DNA of 64,000 nucleotides, from contig JAHEAQ010000004.1 of NCBI GenBank assembly GCA_024642705.1, forward strand, positions 60,523-124,522, read 5' to 3'. Below, one piece after another: positions 9,196 through 17,977 of the stretch; position 1 is the first letter of the stretch, and each line of letters opens with the position of its first letter. Under the pieces are notes generated by a model. The model saw nothing but the letters and a program-made list of their open reading frames with translations, had not been told where the DNA came from and did no database searches. Source of the stretch: Bacteroidota bacterium (GTDB lineage Bacteria; Bacteroidota; Bacteroidia; Chitinophagales; Saprospiraceae). Position numbers and translations under genes: made by a program.

Positions 9196-10359
9196 TTAAC
9201 GCTCTAATTGAGAAATGTTAAACGCTAAACCATGGTGATTATATTTTAATTCTTCAGCCTTTCTGAAATAATCAAGGGCAATTTTTTTGTCTATTGTTTC
9301 GAAGATGATGCCAGCAAAAAAATAAATTTCACCATTTGGTTCTTTAATGGTTTCTATTGCATCCATTATATCTTCGCAAGCTTCCTTAATGAAGCCAAGT
9401 CGAAACTCACAATATGCCCTATTTGCAAGTGCTAATGGATCTTCTTCAGCACCAAGTGTTAAGGAATTAAAATCGATTAGAGCATCTTTGTATTCTCCTA
9501 GTTCAATTAATGCCTTTCCTCGTTTAAAATGAATATCATAATTCCCTTTACCATGATAAATTAAATTGGTCAATTTATTTATAACCTCATCATATTGATG
9601 CATAGCAATTTTTGCATCTGCCCATTTTAAAATATATTTTTTTGAAGGTTTGTAATAAATCATATAAGTATCAAAAGCTTCGATTAAACCACGGTAATCT
9701 TTTTCTGCTTCATAAATATCCAATAACAACTCTTGATAAAATCGATTCTTTTTTTCTTTTGAAATCAATTCAGAAATTAATTTTTTTGAATCCTCATATT
9801 TCCCTTCCCTGCAAAAAGAAAGGGCTTCAAAATATTCATTTGGCAAAATAGATTTTTTCAACAATCGGGTAAACTGTTTACCATCGTTAAATATTAAAGT
9901 TCCATCGTATAGTTTGGCTGGATATGACCTCGGAATTATGTTTATAATGAAGTCCCAAAAAGATGAAACCATAAATATTGCTATAATAAATTTTTCTCCA
10001 TCTGTAAAATGAGTTTTTGTAAGCATAATAAACAAGCTTACACCAATGATTAAACTCATTAGTGGCCCGCTTAATAATATAATTAGTGCTTGAAAAAAAG
10101 TAGTATCTGCTTTGTGGGCGCACATGCCAATATTCAAGTTCCAAATATTAAAACTTATATTGATTTGAAGCCTGTTAAGGTTAATTTGAAATCTATTCTT
10201 AGGGTCACCATAACTTCCAACATACATCACGACTTTATCTTTAGTAAAAAACAAAGCAGAAATAGCATGTCCTAGCTCGTGAAAAAAAGTCGTTATCAAT
10301 CTGCTCGAAACAATTCCTACTATAGCAACCAACGCAATTAATATCCCAATTATAACCAT
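9196..10359 (-). CDS. M50-type membrane metalloprotease with C-terminal TPR repeats
   Basis: A 387-residue protein. The N-terminal half is membrane-embedded: HELGH sits in the first segment (about residues 27-31) and a second motif, NIIPRSYPAKLYDG, matches the M50 NxxPxxxxDG zinc site. Further hydrophobic segments are ALIILLSGPLMSLIIGVSLF and an adjacent helix. From about residue 190 to the end it is helical and TPR-like (for example DIHFKRGKALIELGEYKDAL). The protease core is short and has no PDZ domain, unlike RseP. It could act in regulated intramembrane proteolysis with the TPRs selecting substrate. A TAtcTTTG box lies 15 nt upstream. Confidence 0.75.
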   Translation of the reverse strand: MVIIGILIALVAIVGIVSSRLITTFFHELGHAISALFFTKDKVVMYVGSYGDPKNRFQINLNRLQINISFNIWNLNIGMCAHKADTTFFQALIILLSGPLMSLIIGVSLFIMLTKTHFTDGEKFIIAIFMVSSFWDFIINIIPRSYPAKLYDGTLIFNDGKQFTRLLKKSILPNEYFEALSFCREGKYEDSKKLISELISKEKKNRFYQELLLDIYEAEKDYRGLIEAFDTYMIYYKPSKKYILKWADAKIAMHQYDEVINKLTNLIYHGKGNYDIHFKRGKALIELGEYKDALIDFNSLTLGAEEDPLALANRAYCEFRLGFIKEACEDIMDAIETIKEPNGEIYFFAGIIFETIDKKIALDYFRKAEELKYNHHGLAFNISQLER

Positions 10360-10374
10360 TCCATATTATTTTTG

Positions 10375-10382
10375 CAAAGATA
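10375..10382 (-). promoter_or_regulatory. Candidate -7 box for the M50-TPR gene
   Basis: TATCTTTG on the minus strand, 15 nt before the ATG, matches TAnnTTTG. No -33 element is seen at the expected spacing. Confidence 0.4.
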
Positions 10383-10459
10383 TTCTTTTGAAACAAATAA
10401 TATTCATCCATTGTTCCATGCCACACGATTTAATAAATTATTAAAAAGCTCATTGGATG

Positions 10460-10489
10460 TTTGTTTATTCATAACAAGCTGTATTTTCG
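10460..10489 (+). promoter_or_regulatory. Candidate promoter of purB
   Basis: TTTG (10460-10463), an 18-bp spacer, then TATTTTCG (10482-10489), one base off TAnnTTTG. It would give a leader of about 18 nt before the purB ATG. Confidence 0.5.
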
Positions 10490-10512
10490 CGTTTTAAACA
10501 AAAACATAAAAA

Positions 10513-11844
10513 ATGTTATCTGCGCTCTCCCCTCTTGATGGACGATATGAAAATAAAATTGAAGAACTTAAAACTTTTTTCTCTGAACAAGCTTTGATTA
10601 AATACCGTGTATTTGTGGAAATAAAGTATTTCATCGCATTGTGTGATCTATTGCCATCATTAGCTTATATCTCTGATCAACAAAAAAAAGAAATCAACAA
10701 TATTGCTGAAAATTTTTCAAAAAATGATGCGCAAGCAATCAAAGACATTGAGAAAATCACCAACCATGACGTAAAAGCTGTAGAATATTTTATTAAAGAA
10801 AAATTCAGATTATTGAATTTGGAACAATCCTTAGAATTTATTCATTTTGGCCTCACCTCTCAAGATATAAATAATACAGCTTTTCCATTAATGATCAAAA
10901 ATGCTTTAAAAGAAGTTATGTTGCCTTCACTTTCTGAAATTTTAACAGAATTGAAAACATTAGCTGAGAAATGGAAAGGTATTCCAATGTTAGCAAGGAC
11001 ACATGGTCAGCCAGCTTCACCGACAACGCTTGGAAAAGAAATGCTTGTTTTTGTTGAAAGGATAGAAATTCAAATCAATCAATTAGTTAGTTTCGCCATT
11101 GAAGCAAAATTCGGAGGCGCTACCGGAAATTTCAACGCGCATAAAATTTGTTATCCAGATATTGATTGGAGAAAATTTGGAAATGAATTCGTTAATGGAG
11201 AATTGGGATTATCAAGGTCTCAATACACAACCCAAATTGCACATTACGATCAACTAGCTGCTCTATTTGATGTCTTTTCAAGAATTAATACCATTTTAAT
11301 TGATATGGCAAGAGATTTTTGGACTTACATTTCAATGGATTATTTTAAACAAAGAGTCGTGCAAGGTGAAGTCGGATCATCTGCTATGCCACATAAAGTA
11401 AATCCAATAGATTTCGAAAATGCAGAAGGTAATTATGGTATTGCAATTGCCATATTTAAACATCTAAGCATCAAATTGCCCATTTCTAGACTTCAAAGAG
11501 ACCTGACTGATAGCACAGTACTTAGAAATGTTGGTGTTCCTTTTGGCCATACCTTAATTGCGAATAAATCTTTATTAAAAGGATTGTCAAAACTTTTAGT
11601 TAATGAAACAAAAATGGATCAGGATCTAGAAAATAATTGGGCAGTCGTAAGTGAAGCGATACAAAACATACTCCGAAGAGAGGGATTTGAAAAACCATAT
11701 GAAGCATTAAAATTATTGACGAGAGGAAATAATTTGATCACAAAACAAAGTATTAAGAACTTTATTTTAAGTTTAGAAGTTAATGCAAATGTAAGGGATG
11801 AGTTGTTATCAATAACACCCCAAAATTATATTGGTTATTATTAA
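10513..11844 (+). CDS. purB: Adenylosuccinate lyase
   Basis: A 443-residue lyase of the fumarase/aspartase superfamily, closest to the E. coli type (LSALSPLDGRYENKI start). It acts twice in purine synthesis: SAICAR to AICAR, and adenylosuccinate to AMP, each releasing fumarate. Visible motifs are TSQDINNTAF, the catalytic-His region ARTHGQPASPTTLGKE, and the signature loop GSSAMPHKVNPIDFENAEGN with the catalytic Ser. The length is normal. A LEA-like protein gene follows after 13 bp and probably shares the transcript. Confidence 0.97.
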   Translation: MLSALSPLDGRYENKIEELKTFFSEQALIKYRVFVEIKYFIALCDLLPSLAYISDQQKKEINNIAENFSKNDAQAIKDIEKITNHDVKAVEYFIKEKFRLLNLEQSLEFIHFGLTSQDINNTAFPLMIKNALKEVMLPSLSEILTELKTLAEKWKGIPMLARTHGQPASPTTLGKEMLVFVERIEIQINQLVSFAIEAKFGGATGNFNAHKICYPDIDWRKFGNEFVNGELGLSRSQYTTQIAHYDQLAALFDVFSRINTILIDMARDFWTYISMDYFKQRVVQGEVGSSAMPHKVNPIDFENAEGNYGIAIAIFKHLSIKLPISRLQRDLTDSTVLRNVGVPFGHTLIANKSLLKGLSKLLVNETKMDQDLENNWAVVSEAIQNILRREGFEKPYEALKLLTRGNNLITKQSIKNFILSLEVNANVRDELLSITPQNYIGYY

Positions 11845-11857
11845 ACATATAAATATT

Positions 11858-12577
11858 ATGGCAATGAATTTTTTTAAGAAGTTATTCAATAAATCTAAAG
11901 ATGTTATTGAAGATGTCACAGAAAGTGAAACTTTTCATAATGTCAAAGAATCCTTAAAAGATTTTGGCGAAAAAGCAGTTGATGTTGCTGAAGACGTTGC
12001 TGTTAAAGCAAAAGTTTACGCCGATAAAGCGATGAAAAATGAAACAGTGAAGGATTTTGTTTCAAAAACAAAAGAAGCAGGAAAACAAATAGCAGATGCA
12101 GCTGAAGATCTAGCTGATAAAGCCATGGAGAATCAAACTGTTAAGAACGTAGTTAACAAGGCTAAAGAAACTGGTCATAAAATTATGGAGAACGAAACAG
12201 TGAAAAAAGTTGTGGAAACTGCTTCTGAAGCTGGGGATTCTGTGGCCAATAAAAGCAAGGAATTTGCTCACAAATTTGAAGAAGAAGTTAAATCAAAATT
12301 TTCACATGAAGACGCTGCAAAGGACGTAAAACAACAATCTCAAGAGCAAGCATCTACAGAGACTGTGAATGAATCTGCAAATCAACCTGTTGAAAACATT
12401 GTAAAAGAGGCTGCTGAAAATACAGAAAATGATATGGATGACTTGATTGATTCCGCCGAAAATCTAGGTGATCAAATAGCTGATGCAGCTGCTAAAGTTG
12501 ATTCCAAAACCGATGACGTAATTAATGAAATTAATGATGATGTATTAGACTTGGATTCAGATCCAACTAAAAAATAG
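11858..12577 (+). CDS. LEA-like / YtxH-like amphipathic repeat protein
   Basis: A 239-residue, highly charged, Cys-free protein that looks almost wholly helical. It contains degenerate repeats of the type ADKAMxNxTVKxxVxKxKEAG at about residues 48-105 (KNETVKDFVSKTKEAG, ENQTVKNVVNKAKETG, ENETVKKVVETASEAG). The C-terminal third is very acidic and Gln/Asn-rich, ending DLDSDPTKK. Such 11-residue-periodic helices resemble group 3 LEA proteins, YtxH and apolipoproteins; membrane or desiccation protection is a guess. No signal peptide. I chose ATG 11858 (MAMNFFKKLF); the longer frame from a TTG overlaps purB and adds a meaningless leader. Confidence 0.6.
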   Translation: MAMNFFKKLFNKSKDVIEDVTESETFHNVKESLKDFGEKAVDVAEDVAVKAKVYADKAMKNETVKDFVSKTKEAGKQIADAAEDLADKAMENQTVKNVVNKAKETGHKIMENETVKKVVETASEAGDSVANKSKEFAHKFEEEVKSKFSHEDAAKDVKQQSQEQASTETVNESANQPVENIVKEAAENTENDMDDLIDSAENLGDQIADAAAKVDSKTDDVINEINDDVLDLDSDPTKK

Positions 12578-12595
12578 CTTAAGATTTTTAACAGG

Positions 12596-12628
12596 GAGGA
12601 AATTTGGAATCAAATTTCCTCTTTTTTT
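12596..12628. terminator. Intrinsic terminator after purB-LEA
   Basis: GAGGAAATTTG (12596-12606) and CAAATTTCCTC (12611-12621) form a perfect 11-bp stem with a 4-nt loop, followed by seven T. It ends the purB transcript and lies between convergent genes. Confidence 0.9.
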
Positions 12629-12656
12629 GTCCAAGTTCAATTGGATAATATTTTTT

Positions 12657-13418
12657 TCAAATAGACTTTATTGCACCTCCATCCACAGCCAATGCAACAC
12701 CAGTAATATAACTGGCTCTTTCGCTGGCTAAAAACACAACTGCAGCAGCAAATTCCTCAGGGCTTCCAATTCTAGCAAGAGGAATATCATTGACAACATT
12801 TTTTAATAATGGATTTGACATTAACAAGTTCTGAAGTCTTTCAGTATTTGTATACCCAGGCATCACGCTATTAAAAGTGATTTGAAATGATCCATATTCA
12901 TTTGCCAGGGATTTTATTAATCCTGGAATAGATGAACGAATTGTATTGGATAGGATAAGATTATTTACTGGTTGTTTGACGGCTACGGAAGTCAGAGCAA
13001 TGATTCTACCCCACTTTTGTTTTTTCATACCTGGTAAAAATGCATGGATTAATTCGATTGTACTTCCCAACAATAATTCATACGTTTCATCCCAAACTTC
13101 TTTTTCGAAACTTTCAAAATTACCTGCTGGCGGACCACCCGTATTTGTTACTAAAATATCAATATGATCAAAATGGTTAAAAACAGTTTTAAAAATATAA
13201 TTTCTATCTTCTTTTTTTGACAAATCACCCTTAATAGCTAAAACACTCTTACTCGTAATAGCTTCTATATCTTTCTTCGCAAGTTGCAAATCGACATTTG
13301 AACGGCCATTTATTATTACATGAACACCTTCTTTAGCAAGTTCGATTGCAACAGCTTTACCTAAACCTTTGCTTGAAGCAGCAATAAATGCTATTTTATC
13401 TGTTAATCCAAAATCCAT
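12657..13418 (-). CDS. Atypical short-chain dehydrogenase (BKR-like SDR without canonical Tyr-Lys)
   Basis: A 253-residue Rossmann protein. The cofactor site is AASSKGLGKA rather than the usual TGxxxGxG, NNAG is replaced by NTGGPP, and the catalytic YxxxK position reads SNTIR (Ser for Tyr, Arg for Lys) after LTSVAVKQP. It ends ITGVALAVDGG as FabG-type proteins do. This matches a known SDR subgroup of FabG-like proteins without the catalytic tetrad, so reductase activity is doubtful. The gene lies one base after a cupin gene and must be co-transcribed with it. Confidence 0.8.
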   Translation of the reverse strand: MDFGLTDKIAFIAASSKGLGKAVAIELAKEGVHVIINGRSNVDLQLAKKDIEAITSKSVLAIKGDLSKKEDRNYIFKTVFNHFDHIDILVTNTGGPPAGNFESFEKEVWDETYELLLGSTIELIHAFLPGMKKQKWGRIIALTSVAVKQPVNNLILSNTIRSSIPGLIKSLANEYGSFQITFNSVMPGYTNTERLQNLLMSNPLLKNVVNDIPLARIGSPEEFAAAVVFLASERASYITGVALAVDGGAIKSI

Positions 13419-13419
13419 A

Positions 13420-13779
13420 TTATTTTCTTAAATAATCATCAGTTCCATCTAACCAATCTTTCCTTGGAGGTGCCCAGGTATCAATTTCTTCCACATCCCC
13501 AATCATTAGGGCAGCATGTGGAAGATTCGCTGGAATAACTATGACATCCCCAGGGTTCATCTCCATCTCCTGTTCTTTATTTTCACCAAACCAAAACCTC
13601 ATTTTGCCCGAAATCAATTGGGTGACCTGTTCATTCTCATGACTATGTAATGGCACTAAAAAACCATCCTTGAATTTCATTTTTGCAATCATTACTTTAT
13701 CTCCAGTCACAATTTTTCTTTCCATTAACGGAGTTACTTGCTCAACAGGAACGTCATCCCAAGAAATTTTCTTCATCAT
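13420..13779 (-). CDS. Small single-domain cupin protein
   Basis: A 119-residue cupin. Motif 1 is PLHSHENEQVTQLISG and motif 2 is MNPGDVIVIPANLPHAALMI, giving the usual His-His-Glu plus His metal site in a double-stranded beta-helix. Known small cupins of this kind bind metal and may act as isomerases, dioxygenases or sensors; the substrate is unknown. There is no signal peptide, so it is cytoplasmic. It is the first gene of a two-gene operon with the atypical SDR (one base between them). Two adjacent ATGs start the frame. Confidence 0.85.
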   Translation of the reverse strand: MMKKISWDDVPVEQVTPLMERKIVTGDKVMIAKMKFKDGFLVPLHSHENEQVTQLISGKMRFWFGENKEQEMEMNPGDVIVIPANLPHAALMIGDVEEIDTWAPPRKDWLDGTDDYLRK

Positions 13780-13862
13780 AAAATTTAAATTTGTTTAAAA
13801 TAAAGCCTAAAATACAGATTATTTAGATAATTATTAAATGGAAAAGGCAGTGTATTTATGGC

Positions 13863-13952
13863 TAGAATATACAAATGTTTTGCACTAGCTCAACCCAGGC
13901 CACAACTTGCTCCTGAAATGTCAATTAATTTTCCTTTAAGATATTGATTCAT
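13863..13952 (-). pseudogene. N-terminal remnant of an SDR gene
   Basis: From ATG 13950-13952 the frame reads MNQYLKGKLIDISGASCGLG, then a TGA stop, then ASAKHLYI. This is a recognisable SDR start (KVIVITGASSGIG-like, with ATARHL-like helix), broken by a stop where SDRs usually have Glu. No further homology is seen downstream. It marks the left rim of the accessory island. Confidence 0.6.
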
Positions 13953-13953
13953 C

Positions 13954-13976
13954 GTTTTATAGTTTTATAGTTTTAT
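13954..13976. repeat. Short tandem repeat, 8-bp unit
   Basis: GTTTTATA occurs twice in a row and is followed by GTTTTAT, nearly three copies. It abuts the start codon of the SDR remnant and probably arose by slippage. Confidence 0.7.
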
Positions 13977-14012
13977 CTGTGAATTATCTAATCCTTGTAA
14001 ATTTTTGGAAAG

Positions 14013-14102
14013 TTATTTAACTTTATTGGCTTTATTTGGTGCTTTCTTAAGCCATTCCACAATCCCCAGTTCTGTAATGGGAATCCTAACATCAGGATTG
14101 TC
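14013..14102 (-). pseudogene. C-terminal remnant of an unidentified gene
   Basis: A 29-codon stretch after a stop reads DNPDVRIPITELGIVEWL, then KKAPNKANKVK and a stop. The residue mix looks protein-like and its position upstream of the SDR remnant suggests the tail of a decayed gene. I do not recognise the family. The rest of 13977-14144 holds nothing else I can support. Confidence 0.35.
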
Positions 14103-14144
14103 CTAATGAATTTTGGAGGGAAATCACTAAGGAAGTTTCACACA

Positions 14145-15041
14145 TCACTTCAAATGTTTTCTTAGAAATGCCAAAACTTTTGTTCTAATATTTTCCACAT
14201 CGTACATGTCACCAAAATGAGGTGCTCCGGGGACAATAATCAATTCATTCTCAACACCTACAGCTGTTAACCATCCAGTAAGAAGTTTTGATTGCCTGTT
14301 CCAAACTATCTCATCATTTTCTCCATGAATAATTAAAAAAGGTGGATCATTTTTGTCTACATAGGAAACAGGACTTGCAATTTTCGACAGATCCGGTCGA
14401 GCTACAGGTGTTGCCCCCAATAATATGGCCTCAGGCGCTTTAGGGTCTTCGCTACTTTTTAATGAAGTCAGTTCCGAAGGTCCATAAAAATCCACAACAG
14501 CTTTAAACGAAAAATCACGGGATGTATTGGGCATAAAAAAGTCCTCAATTTGGTTATTGTTCGATAGACCCTGCAATGAAGCCAAATGTCCTCCGGCAGA
14601 AAATCCCATAAGAGCGAATCGATCTTTATCAAGCCCATACTTTTCAGCGTTATCGTATAAAAAAGAAACCGCCCTATTGCAGTCTTGAATCTGGGCTGGA
14701 AAAATGGCCTGGGTTGCAAATCGATAATCTATGGAAGCTAAAGCAAACCCGCTGTTAATGACTTCTGCCACCGTTTTTTTCATATAACCCATGTCAGCAT
14801 ATTTATCATTGCCCAACCAGCCGCCGCCATGCACAAAGATGATAAGTGGCACTTTTCCCTTCGCGTTCGGTGGCAGGTAAATATCAAGTAAGTGTTTGGT
14901 TAATGAATCATTATTGTAGGCTATGTTTCCGTGCAAAGTAGTGTTGCTGGGAAATATATCGATGACAGGGTTTGTTTGAGAAAAGGCGACATTTGTTACT
15001 AAGGAAAAACAAATGAGGAAGTAATTGACTTGATGCATCAT
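14145..15041 (-). CDS. Exported alpha/beta-hydrolase, BD-FAE/HSL-like esterase
   Basis: A 298-residue enzyme with a signal peptide ([22 protein letters not shown]). The oxyanion-hole motif is [12 protein letters not shown], the nucleophile elbow [10 protein letters not shown] (Ser), the acid HGENDEIV (Asp) and the base APHFGD (His), giving a full catalytic triad. The family hydrolyses carboxyl esters of small or polymeric substrates; the substrate here is unknown. It is the last gene of the nine-gene island cluster. A decayed paralogue of its N-terminus lies at 24560-24715, so the gene was once duplicated. Confidence 0.85.
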   Translation of the reverse strand: MMHQVNYFLICFSLVTNVAFSQTNPVIDIFPSNTTLHGNIAYNNDSLTKHLLDIYLPPNAKGKVPLIIFVHGGGWLGNDKYADMGYMKKTVAEVINSGFALASIDYRFATQAIFPAQIQDCNRAVSFLYDNAEKYGLDKDRFALMGFSAGGHLASLQGLSNNNQIEDFFMPNTSRDFSFKAVVDFYGPSELTSLKSSEDPKAPEAILLGATPVARPDLSKIASPVSYVDKNDPPFLIIHGENDEIVWNRQSKLLTGWLTAVGVENELIIVPGAPHFGDMYDVENIRTKVLAFLRKHLK

Positions 15042-15135
15042 ATTTTGTTTCTAATTAAATTTAAGAGAAAAAATTTAGGTTCCACTCTCTGTACTTGAAT
15101 GAATCCCATTGCCATTGGCATTTCTTCCCTTTCCA

Positions 15136-17394
15136 TCAAATTATAGATGGAATTTTCTCAATCTGTTTCGCGAATGGCTGATCATAGAAACGTTTTCCTG
15201 TTGCTTTATACAACGCATTAGCGACAGCTGCAAAGACAGGAGGAAAAAGTGGCTCCCCAAGTCCAGTTGGATCTTCTTCATTTTTAACAAAGTGAACTTC
15301 AACAGCTCTCGGAGTCTCTTTCTGGCGGATCATTTTATATTGGTGAAAATTATTTTTATCAGGCACGCCATCTTTGAAAGTCAACTCGCCATACAGCGCA
15401 TTTCCGATCCCGTCAATGATACCACCCTCACCCATATTTATCGCCCCATCAGGATTGACTACAATTCCGCAGTCAACCGCGGCAATCACATTTTCGATTA
15501 CCGGAATATTTCCTTGTAATGTGAGATCCACCACTTCAGCTACATATGTATTGTGGCAAAAGTATGCTGATACTCCTCGACTAACGTTTGCCGAAGGCTG
15601 ATTCCATTTAGATTTTTCTCTTACTAGTTTAAGTACACCTGCATATCGATCGGGATCATAGTCATTGTATTTTCCAACGGGATTATTTTTAGCACGTTCT
15701 AATAACTGCAGTCTGAAATCAATCGGATCTTTCCCTGCAAGTTCTGCTAGCTCATCAAGAAATGATTGCTCTGCTGCAGCATTGAAGTTTGAACGTGGCG
15801 CGCGAAAAGCACCCACTGTAATGTTGGAAGGTATGGACCAGCCTTCTGCGAGGTAATTGTCAATTGCCCCAGCAGGGAATCGGTTTTCATGAATCGGATG
15901 TTCCGGAATACCGCCACCTTTAACATGGAAAGCGATTAGGTTGTTATCCTTATCGAGTGCGGCCTTGTATGTAGCTGTGTATGTCGGACGGTATATTCCA
16001 TAGGTCATATCATCTTCTCGTGTATAAACTAATTTAACAGGCGCCTTTATTGTTTGAGAGATTACCGCAGCCTCGACAAGGTGATGACCATACGACCTTA
16101 AGCCAAAACCGCCACCCATTCTCGCAATCTTTATGTTGATTTTGTCTTTTGGAATTCCAAGTCGTGCTACGAGGGTGTTGCTGATGAACTCAGGGATCTG
16201 AATAGGCGCATACAATTCCGCATGATCTTCTTTGACGTTCGCAAAACAAGTTGCGGGCTCCATCGGATTGTGCGCTAGATATGGACAGGTGTATGTCCGT
16301 TCGAGAATCTTTGCTGCTGTTTTAAATGCAGCTTCAGGGTTTCCGTCTCTGCGAAGAATTTCTCCTTTTGCTTTTGAAGATTTTTCCATTTGCGCTTTAT
16401 GTCCTTCAGTGCTTTCAAGTCCTTCGGGCACTGTGACAGGGGTCTTTCCTCGTCCCCATAGTTGCATGGTCATTGTGTATTCAGGTGTTAACTCCCATTC
16501 TGCTTTCAGTGCTTTCTTAGCATTCATTACGTCCCATGTTGAATTACCAACGATGACACCTAGCTCAACAAAACTTGAAGTATCGAAACCAGTTCGCTCA
16601 TATTCTTCTTCAAGTGGTTTGATGACAAACACGTCCTTTATGCCAGGCATGGATCTTACTGATGAATCATCAAGCGATTTTATCTTCATGCCAAAAGGCG
16701 GGTGCACAATCATAGCGATTAACATTCCTTCTTCTTTGTAATCAATGCAAAAAAGTGGTTTGCCAGTCACAATTTTCTCACCATCAACATTCTTTCTGGA
16801 TGTGCCGATGATCTTGAAGTCCTTAACATCTTTGGTTATAACTTCCGAAGGAATCGGCATACCTACTGCTAGCGATGCCATTTCGCCATAACCTGCTTTT
16901 TTTTCAGTGCTTTTATGATAGATTACCCCGGCTTCAGTTGTAATCTCTTTGGCTGGAACATTCCATTGCTTTGCTGCCGCATTGACCAACAACTGACGAA
17001 CAGTAGCGCCTGCTGTACGGAGCGGTTTCCAACCTTGCCTGATACCTTGGCTTCCTCCAGTGAATTGTCTGTCGAAACGTGCTGGAAGGAAATTAGCTTG
17101 TTCAACAATAACATTTTTCCAATCAACATCGAGTTCATCCGCCAGGATCATTGGCATGGATGTCTTTACACCCGAACCAAATTCCGGATTAGGCGACATC
17201 AAGGTGACTAACCCGTTATTACCAATTTTTATATAACTGTTCAAATCAAACCATTCATCGGGCGCACCAAGGAGTTCTGCTTCCTTTGGTTTGCACCCGG
17301 CAAGCCAGCTAAAACTTAGCATCAAGCCGCCACCTGCCAATGCAGAAGTTTTTAAAAATGATCTTCTATTAATGGTCGTTATTATTTGTTCCAT
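15136..17394 (-). CDS. Isoquinoline 1-oxidoreductase-like molybdopterin large subunit (IorB-like)
   Basis: A 752-residue xanthine-oxidase-family catalytic subunit. It begins with a Tat leader, NRRSFLKTSALAGGGLMLSF, directly followed by a lipobox-like WLAGC, so it may be a Tat-exported lipoprotein. Molybdopterin-site motifs include GGSQGIRQGW, RMGGGFGLRSYGHH, AFRAPRSNFNAAAEQ and GEGGIIDGIGNALYG. The family oxidises aldehydes or N-heterocycles with water as oxygen source. The 2Fe-2S subunit lies 19 bp upstream. The length matches periplasmic IorB proteins. No cytochrome partner is found in the window. Confidence 0.9.
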   Translation of the reverse strand: MEQIITTINRRSFLKTSALAGGGLMLSFSWLAGCKPKEAELLGAPDEWFDLNSYIKIGNNGLVTLMSPNPEFGSGVKTSMPMILADELDVDWKNVIVEQANFLPARFDRQFTGGSQGIRQGWKPLRTAGATVRQLLVNAAAKQWNVPAKEITTEAGVIYHKSTEKKAGYGEMASLAVGMPIPSEVITKDVKDFKIIGTSRKNVDGEKIVTGKPLFCIDYKEEGMLIAMIVHPPFGMKIKSLDDSSVRSMPGIKDVFVIKPLEEEYERTGFDTSSFVELGVIVGNSTWDVMNAKKALKAEWELTPEYTMTMQLWGRGKTPVTVPEGLESTEGHKAQMEKSSKAKGEILRRDGNPEAAFKTAAKILERTYTCPYLAHNPMEPATCFANVKEDHAELYAPIQIPEFISNTLVARLGIPKDKINIKIARMGGGFGLRSYGHHLVEAAVISQTIKAPVKLVYTREDDMTYGIYRPTYTATYKAALDKDNNLIAFHVKGGGIPEHPIHENRFPAGAIDNYLAEGWSIPSNITVGAFRAPRSNFNAAAEQSFLDELAELAGKDPIDFRLQLLERAKNNPVGKYNDYDPDRYAGVLKLVREKSKWNQPSANVSRGVSAYFCHNTYVAEVVDLTLQGNIPVIENVIAAVDCGIVVNPDGAINMGEGGIIDGIGNALYGELTFKDGVPDKNNFHQYKMIRQKETPRAVEVHFVKNEEDPTGLGEPLFPPVFAAVANALYKATGKRFYDQPFAKQIEKIPSII

Positions 17395-17413
17395 GAGAAA
17401 TTAATTTGAAGGT

Positions 17414-17869
17414 TTAAGAGTTGGCAGCAGTTTTGACAGCAGCCTTGATTCGCAAGTAAGTCGCACAACGGCAAATGTTTCCGTTCATCGCATTTTCAAT
17501 TTCCTCATCTGTGGGTTTCGTATTACTCATAAGAAGAGCCGAAGCCGTCATGATCTGACCAGCCTGGCAATATCCACACTGGGCCACATCATGCTCAAGC
17601 CATGCTTTTTGGACAGGATGATCTCCATTTTCTGAAAGTCCTTCAATCGTGACAATTTCTTTGTTCTCCACTGATGAAACAGGTAGAATACATGATCGCG
17701 TGGCCTTTCCTTCGAGGTGAATTGTGCATGCGCCGCATTGAGCAATACCGCAGCCAAACTTAGTTCCAACTAAGTTCAGATGGTCTCGAAGTACCCAAAG
17801 CACGGGTGTTGCAGGATCAACATCCACTGTTTGTTGTTTTCCGTTTACGTTAAGTTTGAAGTATGCCAT
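17414..17869 (-). CDS. 2Fe-2S subunit of an isoquinoline 1-oxidoreductase-like enzyme (IorA-like)
   Basis: A 151-residue protein with two [2Fe-2S] domains. The plant-ferredoxin-type domain has CGIAQCGACTIHLEG and a later Cys in TRSCILP. The helical domain has CGYCQAGQIM and GNICRCATYLRI. It passes electrons from the molybdopterin subunit encoded 19 bp downstream. It has no signal peptide, so it would be exported by riding on the Tat-tagged IorB. Length and cysteine spacing are normal. Confidence 0.93.
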   Translation of the reverse strand: MAYFKLNVNGKQQTVDVDPATPVLWVLRDHLNLVGTKFGCGIAQCGACTIHLEGKATRSCILPVSSVENKEIVTIEGLSENGDHPVQKAWLEHDVAQCGYCQAGQIMTASALLMSNTKPTDEEIENAMNGNICRCATYLRIKAAVKTAANS

Positions 17870-17977
17870 GATTTTTTATTTATTTCAAGTTTGTATTTCA
17901 ATATTTAGAAGTAACTAAATCATTACAAATATTGGTTAAGAAATTTAACTAAAATGATGAGAGCCCTCTCATTTCGA

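Noticed and set aside
13954..13976. Attachment site of the island
   Set aside because: A simple 8-bp tandem repeat; no matching copy was found at the right end of the island and no integrase is present.
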